Notes under the pieces: generated by a model
The model's database searches: none
What the model saw: only the letters and a program-made list of their open reading frames with translations
Told to the model about the DNA's origin: nothing
From: SIG575 sp045542485
GTDB lineage: Bacteria; Bacillota; Clostridia; Oscillospirales; Acutalibacteraceae
Assembly: GCA_045542485.1 (NCBI GenBank)
Contig: JAZQLC010000066.1
Coordinates: 118,253 to 182,252, forward strand
DNA length: 64,000 nucleotides
Reading direction: 5' to 3'
Position numbers and translations under genes: made by a program
Shown here: in pieces, positions 24,316 to 32,528 of the stretch
Layout of the letters: each line of letters opens with the position of its first letter
How positions within the stretch are numbered: position 1 is the first letter of the stretch

Positions 24316-24528
24316 GTTAAAAAATACACTTCAGAATGCGGCATTGAAAATATCAATTTTCATTCTTTGCGACACAGCTTTGCAACAAGATGTGTTGAGT
24401 TAGGCTTTGATATAAAGACACTTTCAGAAATATTTGGACACAGCGATGTAAAGGCAACTCTTAACAAGTATGTTCACAGTTCAATGGAACAAAAAGCAAC
24501 AGTTTTCACACTGCTGCCTTTCGTATAA
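24316..24528 (+). pseudogene. C-terminal fragment of a tyrosine recombinase (integrase)
   Basis: About 70 codons encode the last third of a phage-type integrase: FHSLRHSFATRC (HxxR box with the catalytic Arg), LSEIFGHSDVKATLNKYVHSS (GH box and nucleophilic Tyr). The N-terminal domains and the first catalytic Arg are missing; upstream sequence in the same frame is unrelated hydrophobic translation of the neighbouring gene's antisense strand. It is a scar of an older integrated element. Confidence 0.85.
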
Positions 24529-24539
24529 ATTATACATTT

Positions 24540-26129
24540 TTAAAGTTTCACCTCAACCTCACTACCATTCTTGAAACAAAACACCAGTCGTTCATCTGAA
24601 TACACCGTTACGTGGTCAATGGTGGTGTGCCAGAGTGCCGGATTGAACTGCAGTTCAAGTTCATCCAATTCAATGACAGCAAAAAGGAAGTAACTCATTT
24701 TATCAAATTGCTGTAACCTGCGTTTTTTCTTTTTCTTCAGGTAATCATAACGGTTCTGCAGTTTTTCATGTCTTTCCACAAGAGCGTTGTACTTACTGAT
24801 ATATTCTTCCTGGTCCATAACCTGTGTTGTGTTATCATTTACACATTTCTTGATGAGTTCCGTAACCACTTCCATTTCCTGAATCAGTTCTTCGCATTCA
24901 GTATCAATGGCTGTTGTGTTTTCAAGTTCACGCATTATCAATCTGCCATCATCTACTAAAGTTTCACGGTCTGTAAGTAACTGGCTCAATGCTGACACAA
25001 AGCATCTCTTAATGTCATCTTCATACAAATGAGGCGTGGTGCATTTTTTATCACCTTTGAATTTTGCGTTACATTGCCAGATGGTTCTGCGATATTTACT
25101 GTTAGAATGCCATACCTTTGAACCGAGGATTTCACCGCAGTCACCACAGATGAGTTTTCCTGCAAAAGGGCTGTTACACAAAGTGCGTCTGTTATCATCT
25201 TTTCTTCTGTTCAGTTCAAGCTGCACCCGTTCCCATTCTTCAGGGACTATGATTGCAGGGTGGCTGTGTTCAACATAATACTGCGGGACTTCACCTTCGT
25301 TAACTTTCATCTTTTTCTGCAGAAAATCCACAGTATATTTCTTCTGTAAGAGAGCAGAACCTTTGTATTTTTCATTTTTTAAAATGCTTTCAACTGTCTG
25401 GCGTTGCCATTTCTGTTTTCCTGCCGGTGTGGGAATTCCATTTTTCGTTAAGTGGTTTGCAATCGCACAGGTGGTCATTCCTTCCATAAACATTCTGTAA
25501 ATATCACGGACAATCTTTGCTTCTTCCGGTACAATTTCAGGTAAACCATCTGCACCTTTTTTGTAACCAAGGAAATGCTTGTACGGAATACTTACCTTTC
25601 CGTCAGCAAATCTTTTTCTTTGTCCCCATGTAACGTTTTCAGAAATGGAACGACTTTCTTCCTGGGCAATTGATGACATTATGGTTATCAGGAATTCTCC
25701 CTTTGAATCCATCGTCCATATATTTTCCTTTTCAAAATAGACCTCAACACCTTTGTCTTTCAGTTCACGGACCGTTGTAAGCGTATCAACTGTGTTTCTT
25801 GCAAAACGGCTGACTGACTTGGTTACAATGAGGTCTATTTTTCCGTTCAGAGCATCTGCAATCATTCTTTTGAAACCTTCACGCCTTTTGGTGTTAAGTG
25901 CTGAAATGCCTTCATCAGTATACACCTCAACAAACTCCCATTCAGGTCTGCTCTTAATATAGTTAGTGTAATAATCCACCTGCGCTTCATAGGATGTGAA
26001 CTGCTCATCGCTGTCAGTTGACACACGGGCATAACCTGCAACTTTCTTTTTCTTGGTTGATGCTTTAGGTATTCCTGTATGTAAATTAAGTGTTGCAGGT
26101 ATTACTGTAACATTTTTAGCTGTTGCCAT
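24540..26129 (-). CDS. Large serine recombinase A
   Basis: A 529-residue site-specific recombinase of the resolvase-recombinase-zinc ribbon type that integrates and excises mobile elements. The catalytic Ser37 is in GYARVSTDSDEQ, with SRFARN and the SRSISENV helix-E region. Then come the recombinase domain, a zinc ribbon (ICGDCGEILGSK...WQC...KKCTTPH) and a long coiled coil (about 410-475). ATG 26129 has AGGAG 8 bases upstream; it overlaps the end of recombinase B by 14 bases, so the pair is translationally coupled. It faces the left border of the mobile region. Confidence 0.93.
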   Translation of the reverse strand: MATAKNVTVIPATLNLHTGIPKASTKKKKVAGYARVSTDSDEQFTSYEAQVDYYTNYIKSRPEWEFVEVYTDEGISALNTKRREGFKRMIADALNGKIDLIVTKSVSRFARNTVDTLTTVRELKDKGVEVYFEKENIWTMDSKGEFLITIMSSIAQEESRSISENVTWGQRKRFADGKVSIPYKHFLGYKKGADGLPEIVPEEAKIVRDIYRMFMEGMTTCAIANHLTKNGIPTPAGKQKWQRQTVESILKNEKYKGSALLQKKYTVDFLQKKMKVNEGEVPQYYVEHSHPAIIVPEEWERVQLELNRRKDDNRRTLCNSPFAGKLICGDCGEILGSKVWHSNSKYRRTIWQCNAKFKGDKKCTTPHLYEDDIKRCFVSALSQLLTDRETLVDDGRLIMRELENTTAIDTECEELIQEMEVVTELIKKCVNDNTTQVMDQEEYISKYNALVERHEKLQNRYDYLKKKKKRRLQQFDKMSYFLFAVIELDELELQFNPALWHTTIDHVTVYSDERLVFCFKNGSEVEVKL

Positions 26130-27396
26130 TCTGCATTCTCCTTTCCTTAGTTTTTGCACCGGTTGTTTTTCTCATTTCTTTTGTCCAGCTTTCACTGCGA
26201 GAACGGTCTTGCCACTGTTTAACGGCATTTTCTCCGTTAGCAAGAGTAAACCTTAAAACATTGTCGTTATATACCTGTATGTCCGTTATTTTATCAATAC
26301 CACCAAGTTCCTCTGTTATTGCAGTAAGTACTGTTTCAGGTACTGCTTTTGACGGACAGGCTTTCTTTCCGTGAGTGTTGTAAGTATTGCAAATCCATAC
26401 CGGGCCGGTTTCTTTCATCTTTCTGCGATAATGCTTTCCACATATACCGCAGGTTATTAATCCGGTAAACGGATATGTTTTTCTTGTTGTTTGCTTTGCA
26501 AATTTTTCAGAACGTCTGGTCATTTCCAACTGTACCAAGTTATACGTACCGATATCAATGATCGGCTCATGAGTGTTTTCTGCGTGATACATCGGTAACT
26601 CTCCGTGGTTTACAAGAGTTCTTTTTGTAAGATGATTTTCACGGTATTTGGTCTGCAGAAGAAGATTACCTGTATAAGTGTAGTTACGCAAAATGCGTGT
26701 TACTGCACTCTGATGCCAGGTATATCCTTGCTGAGTCAGAACTCCTTCTTCGTTAAGCCTTTTCATAATTGCAATTATGCCTTTTCCATCAAGGTAGTCA
26801 GAATAAATTGACCTGATGATTTCGGTTTCTTCAGGAACTACAACATATTTTTCTCCATCATATCTGTAACCCATCATAAAGCCACGCCAGGGTTTTCCGT
26901 TCTGAAAGTTCTGTCTTACTCTCCATTTCTGATTTTCACTTACGGAGCGACTTTCTTCTTGGGCATATCCTGCAAGAAAGCTTAATACAAGTTCTCCTTG
27001 CGGGTCTGTGGAGTGTATGTTTTCTTCTTCAAAATACACATCAACACCCAGGTCTTTCAGTTCATGCACGGTTTTGAGAAGTGTTACCGTATTTCTGGCA
27101 AAGCGGGATATTGATTTGGTTATTACCATATCAATTTTCCCTTCACGGCAATCATTGATAAGTCTTTGAAAGTTATCACGATTATCCTTTGTGCCGGTCA
27201 GAGCTTCATCTGCATACACACCTGCATATTCCCAACCATTATGGCTTTGAATTATTCCGCTGTAATAACTCACCTGTGCTGACAGGGAATGAAGCATTGC
27301 ATCTTTTCCTGACGACACTCTGGCATATGCAGCTACCCGTTTTGGTTTCGGAATGATTGGTTTTTCAAAACGGACTTGTGTTACAATTCTTTCCAT
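26116..27396 (-). CDS. Large serine recombinase B
   Basis: A 426-residue serine recombinase with Ser28 in YARVSSGKD, SRFARNTVTLLK, SRSVSENQKWR, a recombinase domain and a zinc ribbon (CGICGKHYRRK...WICNTY). It lacks the long C-terminal coiled coil of recombinase A, being about 100 residues shorter. Two overlapping non-identical recombinases suggest both are needed, as in elements with paired large resolvases, or that one is a directionality partner. The ATG is preceded by AAAGGAGG. Confidence 0.93.
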   Translation of the reverse strand: MERIVTQVRFEKPIIPKPKRVAAYARVSSGKDAMLHSLSAQVSYYSGIIQSHNGWEYAGVYADEALTGTKDNRDNFQRLINDCREGKIDMVITKSISRFARNTVTLLKTVHELKDLGVDVYFEEENIHSTDPQGELVLSFLAGYAQEESRSVSENQKWRVRQNFQNGKPWRGFMMGYRYDGEKYVVVPEETEIIRSIYSDYLDGKGIIAIMKRLNEEGVLTQQGYTWHQSAVTRILRNYTYTGNLLLQTKYRENHLTKRTLVNHGELPMYHAENTHEPIIDIGTYNLVQLEMTRRSEKFAKQTTRKTYPFTGLITCGICGKHYRRKMKETGPVWICNTYNTHGKKACPSKAVPETVLTAITEELGGIDKITDIQVYNDNVLRFTLANGENAVKQWQDRSRSESWTKEMRKTTGAKTKERRMQNGNS

Positions 27397-27457
27397 TACA
27401 GATACCTCCTTTGTATCATTTAGGGTTACTGTATATTCGCTCTAACCGGCATATATA

Positions 27458-27685
27458 TCAAGTCTTTTCTGCAAATATACTGTCAGAAGATAAGCCGTAT
27501 TTTTTGTTTAACATTGTGCATATTTTTCTGTATTCACTTTCATTGAAAGTCCCGCTTTCGGCTATGTTTTTCATAAGTGCAAGTGATGTGCGATAATACA
27601 TGAGATTCACAAAGTCATATTTGTCATTTGTTTCTTGACTCGATGTAACAGTCTCTGCAACAGTATTTTCTGTTTTTGTTTCCAT
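27458..27685 (-). CDS. Small helical protein adjacent to the recombinases
   Basis: A 75-residue protein, acidic at the N-terminus, with a helical C-terminal half (YRTSLALMKNIAESGTFNESEYRKICTMLNKKYGL by position 34-68). It resembles the short SHOCT-like proteins often encoded just before serine recombinases; the 61-residue protein beside recombinase C has the same layout. ATG 27685 has an AAGGAA site. It overlaps the end of the gene at 27624. Function unknown. Confidence 0.65.
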   Translation of the reverse strand: METKTENTVAETVTSSQETNDKYDFVNLMYYRTSLALMKNIAESGTFNESEYRKICTMLNKKYGLSSDSIFAEKT

Positions 27686-27995
27686 AACTCTCAAATTCCT
27701 TCCTGCAGTTTTTACAAGTAAGTGTATAAAATGATTTTCTGTTTACATCGTCCTGATGGTTATTCCACCACTGCATACGACACGCATCAGAGCAGAATTT
27801 CTTTTTTCCGTTATCCTTTGTCTGCAACATGCGTTCTCCACAATTCTGACAGATTTTTGTATCAGGGATTTCCGGATGGCGATGAATATATGAGCGAATT
27901 GTACTTGCAGGTTTGTCGAGAACCGTTGCAATAACAGATGCGCTATATCCCTTTAATCTCATACTGTTGATTTTGTTTTCTTCCTGTCTTGTCAT
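27624..27995 (-). CDS. Helix-turn-helix/zinc-knuckle accessory protein of the mobile element
   Basis: A 123-residue basic protein. Residues 1-45 form a helix-turn-helix (MRLKGYSASVIATVLDKPASTIRSYI by sense), followed by two Cys-rich knuckles: CQNCGERML...CSDACRMQW and CKNCRKEFES...YCCRDC. Proteins of this make-up accompany paired serine recombinases in clostridial elements and probably bind element DNA as regulator or recombination factor. AAAGGAG lies before the ATG. Its 3' end overlaps the next small gene. Confidence 0.7.
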   Translation of the reverse strand: MTRQEENKINSMRLKGYSASVIATVLDKPASTIRSYIHRHPEIPDTKICQNCGERMLQTKDNGKKKFCSDACRMQWWNNHQDDVNRKSFYTLTCKNCRKEFESYGNKNRKYCCRDCYIESRNK

Positions 27996-28009
27996 AAGTT
28001 TTCTCCTTT

Positions 28010-28288
28010 CTGAAAACTTTTTAGGGTAAATTTATATGAAAGTTTTAATAAGTTTCTGAATAAGCCTTGATACACAAGGGCTCGTGAAGGGGTATTCCCT
28101 TAAAAACTTTTGCGAAAATTTACACGAACCCCTGCGCCGCTGTCCGTCCACAAAAGCTGTGGAGATAATTACTCCCCCTAGGTATTATATGGGACATTAA
28201 TGTGGCAAGATATATATGTATTTTTCTATATAGATAGTAATATTAAAAATAACCTATATTATCTGCCACAATAATGCCACAGTCTTTG
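28010..28288. other. Non-coding region with several inverted repeats, possible element origin
   Basis: No gene seen. GGGCTCGTG (28080-28088) opposes CACGAACCC, AAGGGGTATTCCCTT is a near-palindrome, and TGTGGCA near 28201 opposes TGCCACA and TGCCAC near 28265-28280. It lies between the primase 3' end and the accessory gene and is AT-rich at its right. Such features are expected of a replication or transfer origin recognised by a primase-helicase; this is inference. Confidence 0.35.
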
Positions 28289-30574
28289 TTAACACAAAAA
28301 GGTGTCTTTCCGTTTGTAGCCGATAAGCAGTGATGCCTTTTCACCACCACTCATAGGTCGCTTCCTTTTAACAGTAGCTTTGGTTCGCAGACTCTGATAA
28401 AATCCACGTGTGCTTTCGGGATAATATCCGTTTTTGCTACACCAACTGCGATAGTCGTCATAAACATCGGACGTCCTGATTTCACCGTCATATTGCTCTT
28501 CAAGACAATCGTCAAAAAATTGCTGAACCTTATCACTGTCATGACAGTACTGCTTTGTGGCATCTGTTACTGCACTTGGTGGTTTAAGACCTTCTTTGCA
28601 AAGTGCCACATATCCTTGGATTAACCAATTCAATATAGAACTTTGTACTTCAGCTTTAGCAAACTCCGTTTTAAGAGAGTTGTCCTGCTCCCACGGTTCA
28701 AAATGCCTGTCAAAGGGAATTATGAAGATACGATTGCTTGAAAACAGAGTCATGTCTGTTATTACAGGCAGATAGTTCGTATTTACATACAGTTTGAACT
28801 GTGGCTTGAAGTCAAAAGAATTCTCGTGTAAGTAACGGGCGTTGATTGTGTCATTACCGGTCATACTCTTGACCTGCGCGGCATTGAGAGTAATACCTCT
28901 GCTCGGTTCTGATATGTTGGCAAATCTTAACCCTGACAGTCTTGCAATATCTTCTGTCGGATTTTGACTACTATTGTTCTGTTTTGCAGCAATAGTTTCA
29001 GGTCTTACAGATTTTCCGTAATCACCCATAACACAGAGTATGCTTTCCATAAGAGTTCCTTTACCATTTCTGGTAGTAGCACCATACAGGAAAAACATAC
29101 ACTCATATTTGGTGTCACCGGTTAAGGCGTAACCTAAAACTTTCTGAAGAAACAGAGCCTTTTCATTATCGTTACTCATAACCTCTGTAATGAACGAATC
29201 AAAACGTTCATTGGTTACCATGGGGTCATAAATTACAGGTGATATTTTCGTTAAGAAATCACTTGCATTGTGTTCACAGAAGTCCATTGTTTCAAGGTTC
29301 AATGTTCCGTTTGCACAGTTGAATAAATACGGGTTGTTATCAAACTCACGCATATTCAACGGATAAATGCTTCGCGCATCTTTAAGAATGGTTTCACGAT
29401 TCCTGCGTATCTGCCACTTGTTACAGTGTTTCAGAAATTCGGTGCGTTTGTGTTCATCGATTATAGTGATGGCGTGTTTTAACAGAGCATCTGCCAACTC
29501 TTTACACAGTTCCATCGTTTTTAATGACTCAACGTCTTCACACCAACGACTGCCATCAAAACAGAACCATTTCTTGCGTTCAGGTACATACCTTGCTTTG
29601 TCCTTAAACACATCAGCAAAGAGTTTTCCGTTACCACTATCTGTCCAACGGTACTTGTCATTGTTTTCAGGACATAATTCAGATAAATCAATTGTGCTTT
29701 CGCAAGAAATGTTAATAGGCTTGTAGAAAGAAGATGTCATTGCAACAGCCTTATTAAGCGTTATTTCACCATAAGTGCTGCCACTTTGATGTCTATCCCA
29801 TTTATCACGCATAAGCCCGGACATTCTGAAAAGTCTGTCCATTTGCTCAATATCACCATTACACCAAAAAGCTAAATATGATGCAAGGGACATATCGGCT
29901 TCACTGTGGGATTTACCTTCAGGTATATTGCCTTCCCATAAATCTACGAACTTAAAACAATTAACTGATGTCTTTGCTTTGTTAAGAACACTTTCATCAG
30001 AAAGGTAACTGACACGATCGGTTTCGACATTTGTTTTTACCACATATTCTCTCTTCATATATGTATCGAGAATTTCCGGAAGTACAGCATTGCAGTTTGC
30101 TATATCGTAATCATTAATTCGATTACCTGTAAGCGTAACAAACTTATTTGTCGCACCTGACACATATACTTCAAGCTCACGTTTTCTGTTATGAATGCAA
30201 TATGTGTTTTTATCGTAGTTGAAATCATCAACTTTGAAGATGATGCGAACTCCGGTTCCTGACGGACTTAATTCTGTATAGGACTGCATTTTATTGATGA
30301 TGTCAGTTGCCATTTCATTTGGTACACCATCTGTAACACAGTGGTCGATGTCAATGGCACTGTAACCATTAAACACACCTATACCGATACCTGAATACTT
30401 GTCCACCAATTTGATTACCGAGTTGAAATTTGAAAAATTGGTGGGTTTATCTATACAAGCTTTTATACCATTTATTCTGTATGGAACTTTGGTTCTTTTA
30501 CCATCACGAAACTCATACTTCCACAAACAGAATAACGCTTCCTGCTTCAGCTCATTTGGAAGATTGTTGTACAT
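28289..30574 (-). CDS. P4-type primase-helicase of the mobile element
   Basis: A 761-residue replication protein. The N-terminus is a bifunctional primase/polymerase-like domain with the DxD pair in AIDIDH (73-78) and SGTGVRIIFK. The middle is a D5-type N-terminal domain (about 320-440), and the C-terminus a superfamily 3 helicase with Walker A GATTRNGKGT (498-507) and later SEPSRG and NYLPVITD motifs. It would prime and unwind the element for autonomous replication after excision. It starts with AAGGAGG upstream of the ATG and follows the Xis-like gene on the same strand, so it is expressed from the rightward switch region. Confidence 0.92.
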   Translation of the reverse strand: MYNNLPNELKQEALFCLWKYEFRDGKRTKVPYRINGIKACIDKPTNFSNFNSVIKLVDKYSGIGIGVFNGYSAIDIDHCVTDGVPNEMATDIINKMQSYTELSPSGTGVRIIFKVDDFNYDKNTYCIHNRKRELEVYVSGATNKFVTLTGNRINDYDIANCNAVLPEILDTYMKREYVVKTNVETDRVSYLSDESVLNKAKTSVNCFKFVDLWEGNIPEGKSHSEADMSLASYLAFWCNGDIEQMDRLFRMSGLMRDKWDRHQSGSTYGEITLNKAVAMTSSFYKPINISCESTIDLSELCPENNDKYRWTDSGNGKLFADVFKDKARYVPERKKWFCFDGSRWCEDVESLKTMELCKELADALLKHAITIIDEHKRTEFLKHCNKWQIRRNRETILKDARSIYPLNMREFDNNPYLFNCANGTLNLETMDFCEHNASDFLTKISPVIYDPMVTNERFDSFITEVMSNDNEKALFLQKVLGYALTGDTKYECMFFLYGATTRNGKGTLMESILCVMGDYGKSVRPETIAAKQNNSSQNPTEDIARLSGLRFANISEPSRGITLNAAQVKSMTGNDTINARYLHENSFDFKPQFKLYVNTNYLPVITDMTLFSSNRIFIIPFDRHFEPWEQDNSLKTEFAKAEVQSSILNWLIQGYVALCKEGLKPPSAVTDATKQYCHDSDKVQQFFDDCLEEQYDGEIRTSDVYDDYRSWCSKNGYYPESTRGFYQSLRTKATVKRKRPMSGGEKASLLIGYKRKDTFLC

Positions 30575-30648
30575 TGTTTTACCTCCTTCTTAGTTGTATT
30601 TACCACACCAATCGGAATAGTAAACTTTATAAGTGTAATTATTTTCCA

Positions 30649-30831
30649 TCAGGCATCACCACACCTTGTCTGTTCTTTTAACCATTCGTTGAACTCCTCA
30701 ACGGGAATAAGAATACGAGAGCCTACATACACTCTGGGGAACCCTGGCTGTTTGGCTAACTCATAGGCTGTGGGTAAGCTGATACCCATTTGTACAGATA
30801 ATTCCTGTACACTCATAACTTTTTTATTCAT
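30649..30831 (-). CDS. Excisionase-type helix-turn-helix protein
   Basis: A 60-residue MerR-like (HTH_17) DNA-binding protein: MSVQELSVQMGISLPTAYEL then FPRVYVGSRILIPVEEFNEWLKEQ, the classic Xis/AlpA layout. It probably acts as excisionase or activator for the element. It is divergent from the repressor at 31031 and served by a consensus promoter at 30889-30917. Confidence 0.85.
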   Translation of the reverse strand: MNKKVMSVQELSVQMGISLPTAYELAKQPGFPRVYVGSRILIPVEEFNEWLKEQTRCGDA

Positions 30832-30861
30832 AAAATATCTCCTTCACTAGAATAATGGATT

Positions 30862-30917
30862 TCTCACGTAATGTGAGATTACAACTATATTATAGTAACA
30901 AAATGTTATCTTGTCAA
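30862..30917 (-). promoter_or_regulatory. Consensus promoter and operator of the Xis-primase transcript
   Basis: Minus-strand TTGACA (30917-30912), 17 bases, TATAAT (30894-30889): perfect consensus. The palindrome TCTCAC-GTAAT-GTGAGA (30862-30878) lies just downstream at the transcription start. A TAACAAAATGTTA palindrome (30896-30908) fills the spacer and recurs as TAACATTTTGTTA near 30929. Confidence 0.85.
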
Positions 30918-30979
30918 TACTTTTTCTAACATTTTGTTAACTATTTTAAAACATTTTTATTTATTTGATAAAATTTGTA

Positions 30980-31008
30980 TTGACTTTTCTCACAGTATGT
31001 GATATTAT
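30980..31008 (+). promoter_or_regulatory. Repressor promoter with matching operator
   Basis: TTGACT (30980-30985), 17 bases, TATTAT (31003-31008). TCTCAC-AGTAT-GTGATA (30988-31004) fills the spacer and matches the operator at 30862 in arm sequence and spacing, so the XRE protein probably represses both promoters. Confidence 0.8.
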
Positions 31009-31030
31009 TCACATATCGGAGGTGCTGGTT

Positions 31031-31456
31031 ATGTTTGCACAGAGATTAAAGGATTTAAGAAAAAAGAATAACATGACTCAGGTTCAATTAGCAGAACGTT
31101 TAGGTGTTTCAAAAGGCACTGTTGCTATGTGGGAGACAGGCAAACGCAAACCCAGTTTTGAAACATTACATGATTTATGTGACATTTTTGATAGACGCCT
31201 TGATTATATTCTCGGGCATTCAAATGATGAAACACCATTCAATCTGACAGATGAAGATATTGACCAGTTAGGTCGTTGGGAAGTTGAAGATCAATTCAGA
31301 GAAATTTTAATGGCATACATTTCTCTTGATGAATTCGGAAGAACTGCCGTTGAAAACACTATACGAACCGAAAGACAACGCTGTGTTGAACAACAGAGTC
31401 TTTTCCCTACAGATGATATTGTTGTAAAACTTCAAATTCTGACCGAAAAGAAATAA
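31031..31456 (+). CDS. XRE-family repressor of the mobile element
   Basis: A 141-residue cytosolic repressor. Residues 2-60 are a Cro/CI helix-turn-helix (FAQRLKDLRKKNNMTQVQLAERLGVSKGTVAMWETGKRKPSFETL by sense); the rest is an acidic helical dimerisation part. I start at ATG 31031, 8 bases after GGAGGTG; longer frames would begin within the promoter. It is divergent from the Xis-like gene, with matching palindromic operators at both promoters: a lambda-like decision switch without a visible LexA-type autocleavage domain. Confidence 0.9.
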   Translation: MFAQRLKDLRKKNNMTQVQLAERLGVSKGTVAMWETGKRKPSFETLHDLCDIFDRRLDYILGHSNDETPFNLTDEDIDQLGRWEVEDQFREILMAYISLDEFGRTAVENTIRTERQRCVEQQSLFPTDDIVVKLQILTEKK

Positions 31457-31608
31457 ATCTCGTATAACAAATTTATCCCCTATGACTTTGGTGTCGTAGG
31501 GGTATATTAATGTAAAAATAAATTTATAACTTCAACAAATTTGCATATAATATTATTGACAATATCACGATACCGTGATATACTAAAACTGAAAGGAGAG
31601 GTTATCTT

Positions 31609-31863
31609 ATGCCGGTATTATCAAGATTTTACGGAATCGTTATCCGTATGTATTTTCAGCAAGCGGAACACAATCCGCCACATTTTCATGCGATTTATGG
31701 TGACCACACAGCAGCAATAAGTATTTCTGACGGTACAATATTAGAAGGAGAACTTCCCAAAAAAGCACTTGAAATGGTTCTTGAATGGAATGCCATGCAC
31801 AAGGATGCGCTTTTGAAGATTTGGGAAACACAAGAGTTTATTACTCTTTCTCCTCTTGAGTAA
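31609..31863 (+). CDS. DUF4160 protein (putative toxin-antitoxin partner)
   Basis: An 84-residue DUF4160 protein; the family hallmark HNPPHFHAIYG is at about 21-31, with ISDGTILEGELPKKALEMVLEW. DUF4160 genes are typically paired with DUF2442 genes, as here 14 bases downstream, and have been proposed as toxin-antitoxin modules; function is unproven. AAAGGAGAGG precedes the ATG. The pair would help keep the mobile region in the host. Confidence 0.82.
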   Translation: MPVLSRFYGIVIRMYFQQAEHNPPHFHAIYGDHTAAISISDGTILEGELPKKALEMVLEWNAMHKDALLKIWETQEFITLSPLE

Positions 31864-31877
31864 AGGAGGTTTTTTAT

Positions 31878-32315
31878 ATGTTCCATAAGATTAAAAATGT
31901 AAGTGCTCTGCCTGACTACAAGCTCAGCGTACAATTTTCTGAAGGTGTAACAAAAATTTATGATGTAGCACCGCTTTTTGAAAAATACAGTTTCTTTATA
32001 CCTCTCAAAGATTCACCTGAATTATTCAGCTCTGTGGCAGTTGACCAAGGCGGCTACGGCATCATCTGGAATGACGATATTGATATTTCCTGTGATGAGC
32101 TTTGGGCAAATGGCGAAGAAATTGACACTCCTTTTGACGGACTTATGGCTTTCAGCGATGCAACTTTCCTTTGGAATTTGAATGAAAGCACTCTCCGTAA
32201 AGCTATCGCATATGGCAAACTTGTAAATGGAGTTGACGTTTGTAAGTTCGGTAAACAATGGATAGTATCAATGGACGCCATGAAACGTGAATATGGTGAA
32301 CCGGTAAAAGCGTAA
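31878..32315 (+). CDS. DUF2442 protein with C-terminal helix-turn-helix-like part
   Basis: A 145-residue protein. Residues 1-80 match DUF2442 (VSALPDYKLSVQFSEGVTKIYDV...GYGIIWNDDIDISCDELW by sense). The last 40 residues (LRKAIAYGKL...FGKQWIVSMDAMKREYG) look like a small DNA-binding or substrate-recognition module with a conserved tryptophan. It follows the DUF4160 gene by 14 bases with AAAGGAGG, so the two are co-expressed. I infer the antitoxin/regulator role; the family is not biochemically characterised. Confidence 0.8.
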   Translation: MFHKIKNVSALPDYKLSVQFSEGVTKIYDVAPLFEKYSFFIPLKDSPELFSSVAVDQGGYGIIWNDDIDISCDELWANGEEIDTPFDGLMAFSDATFLWNLNESTLRKAIAYGKLVNGVDVCKFGKQWIVSMDAMKREYGEPVKA

Positions 32316-32334
32316 AATTAAATACTTATATTCG

Positions 32335-32368
32335 GCTACACAGGATTTATTCTTGTGTAGCTATTTTT
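32335..32368 (+). terminator. Terminator after the DUF4160/DUF2442 pair
   Basis: GCTACACAGGA/TCTTGTGTAGC (one G-T pair) followed by TATTTTTTG. A near copy occurs at 36795-36821. Confidence 0.8.
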
Positions 32369-32528
32369 TGTACCTATTACAATTAGGTGTAAAGCGATAA
32401 ATCTGCCACAAAAATACACAATTTGTATCACTAAAGATTGTGTACTTTACTTCTCAAAATTATCTGGATATATGTGTACTTTAGAGTTAATATGTGACTA
32501 CCAAAAGACAAGAAAGAGGTACACAGAA

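Noticed and set aside
24226..24528. A 100-residue membrane protein on the plus strand
   Set aside because: Its first ~30 residues are antisense translation of the opposite gene; only the integrase C-terminal part is meaningful.
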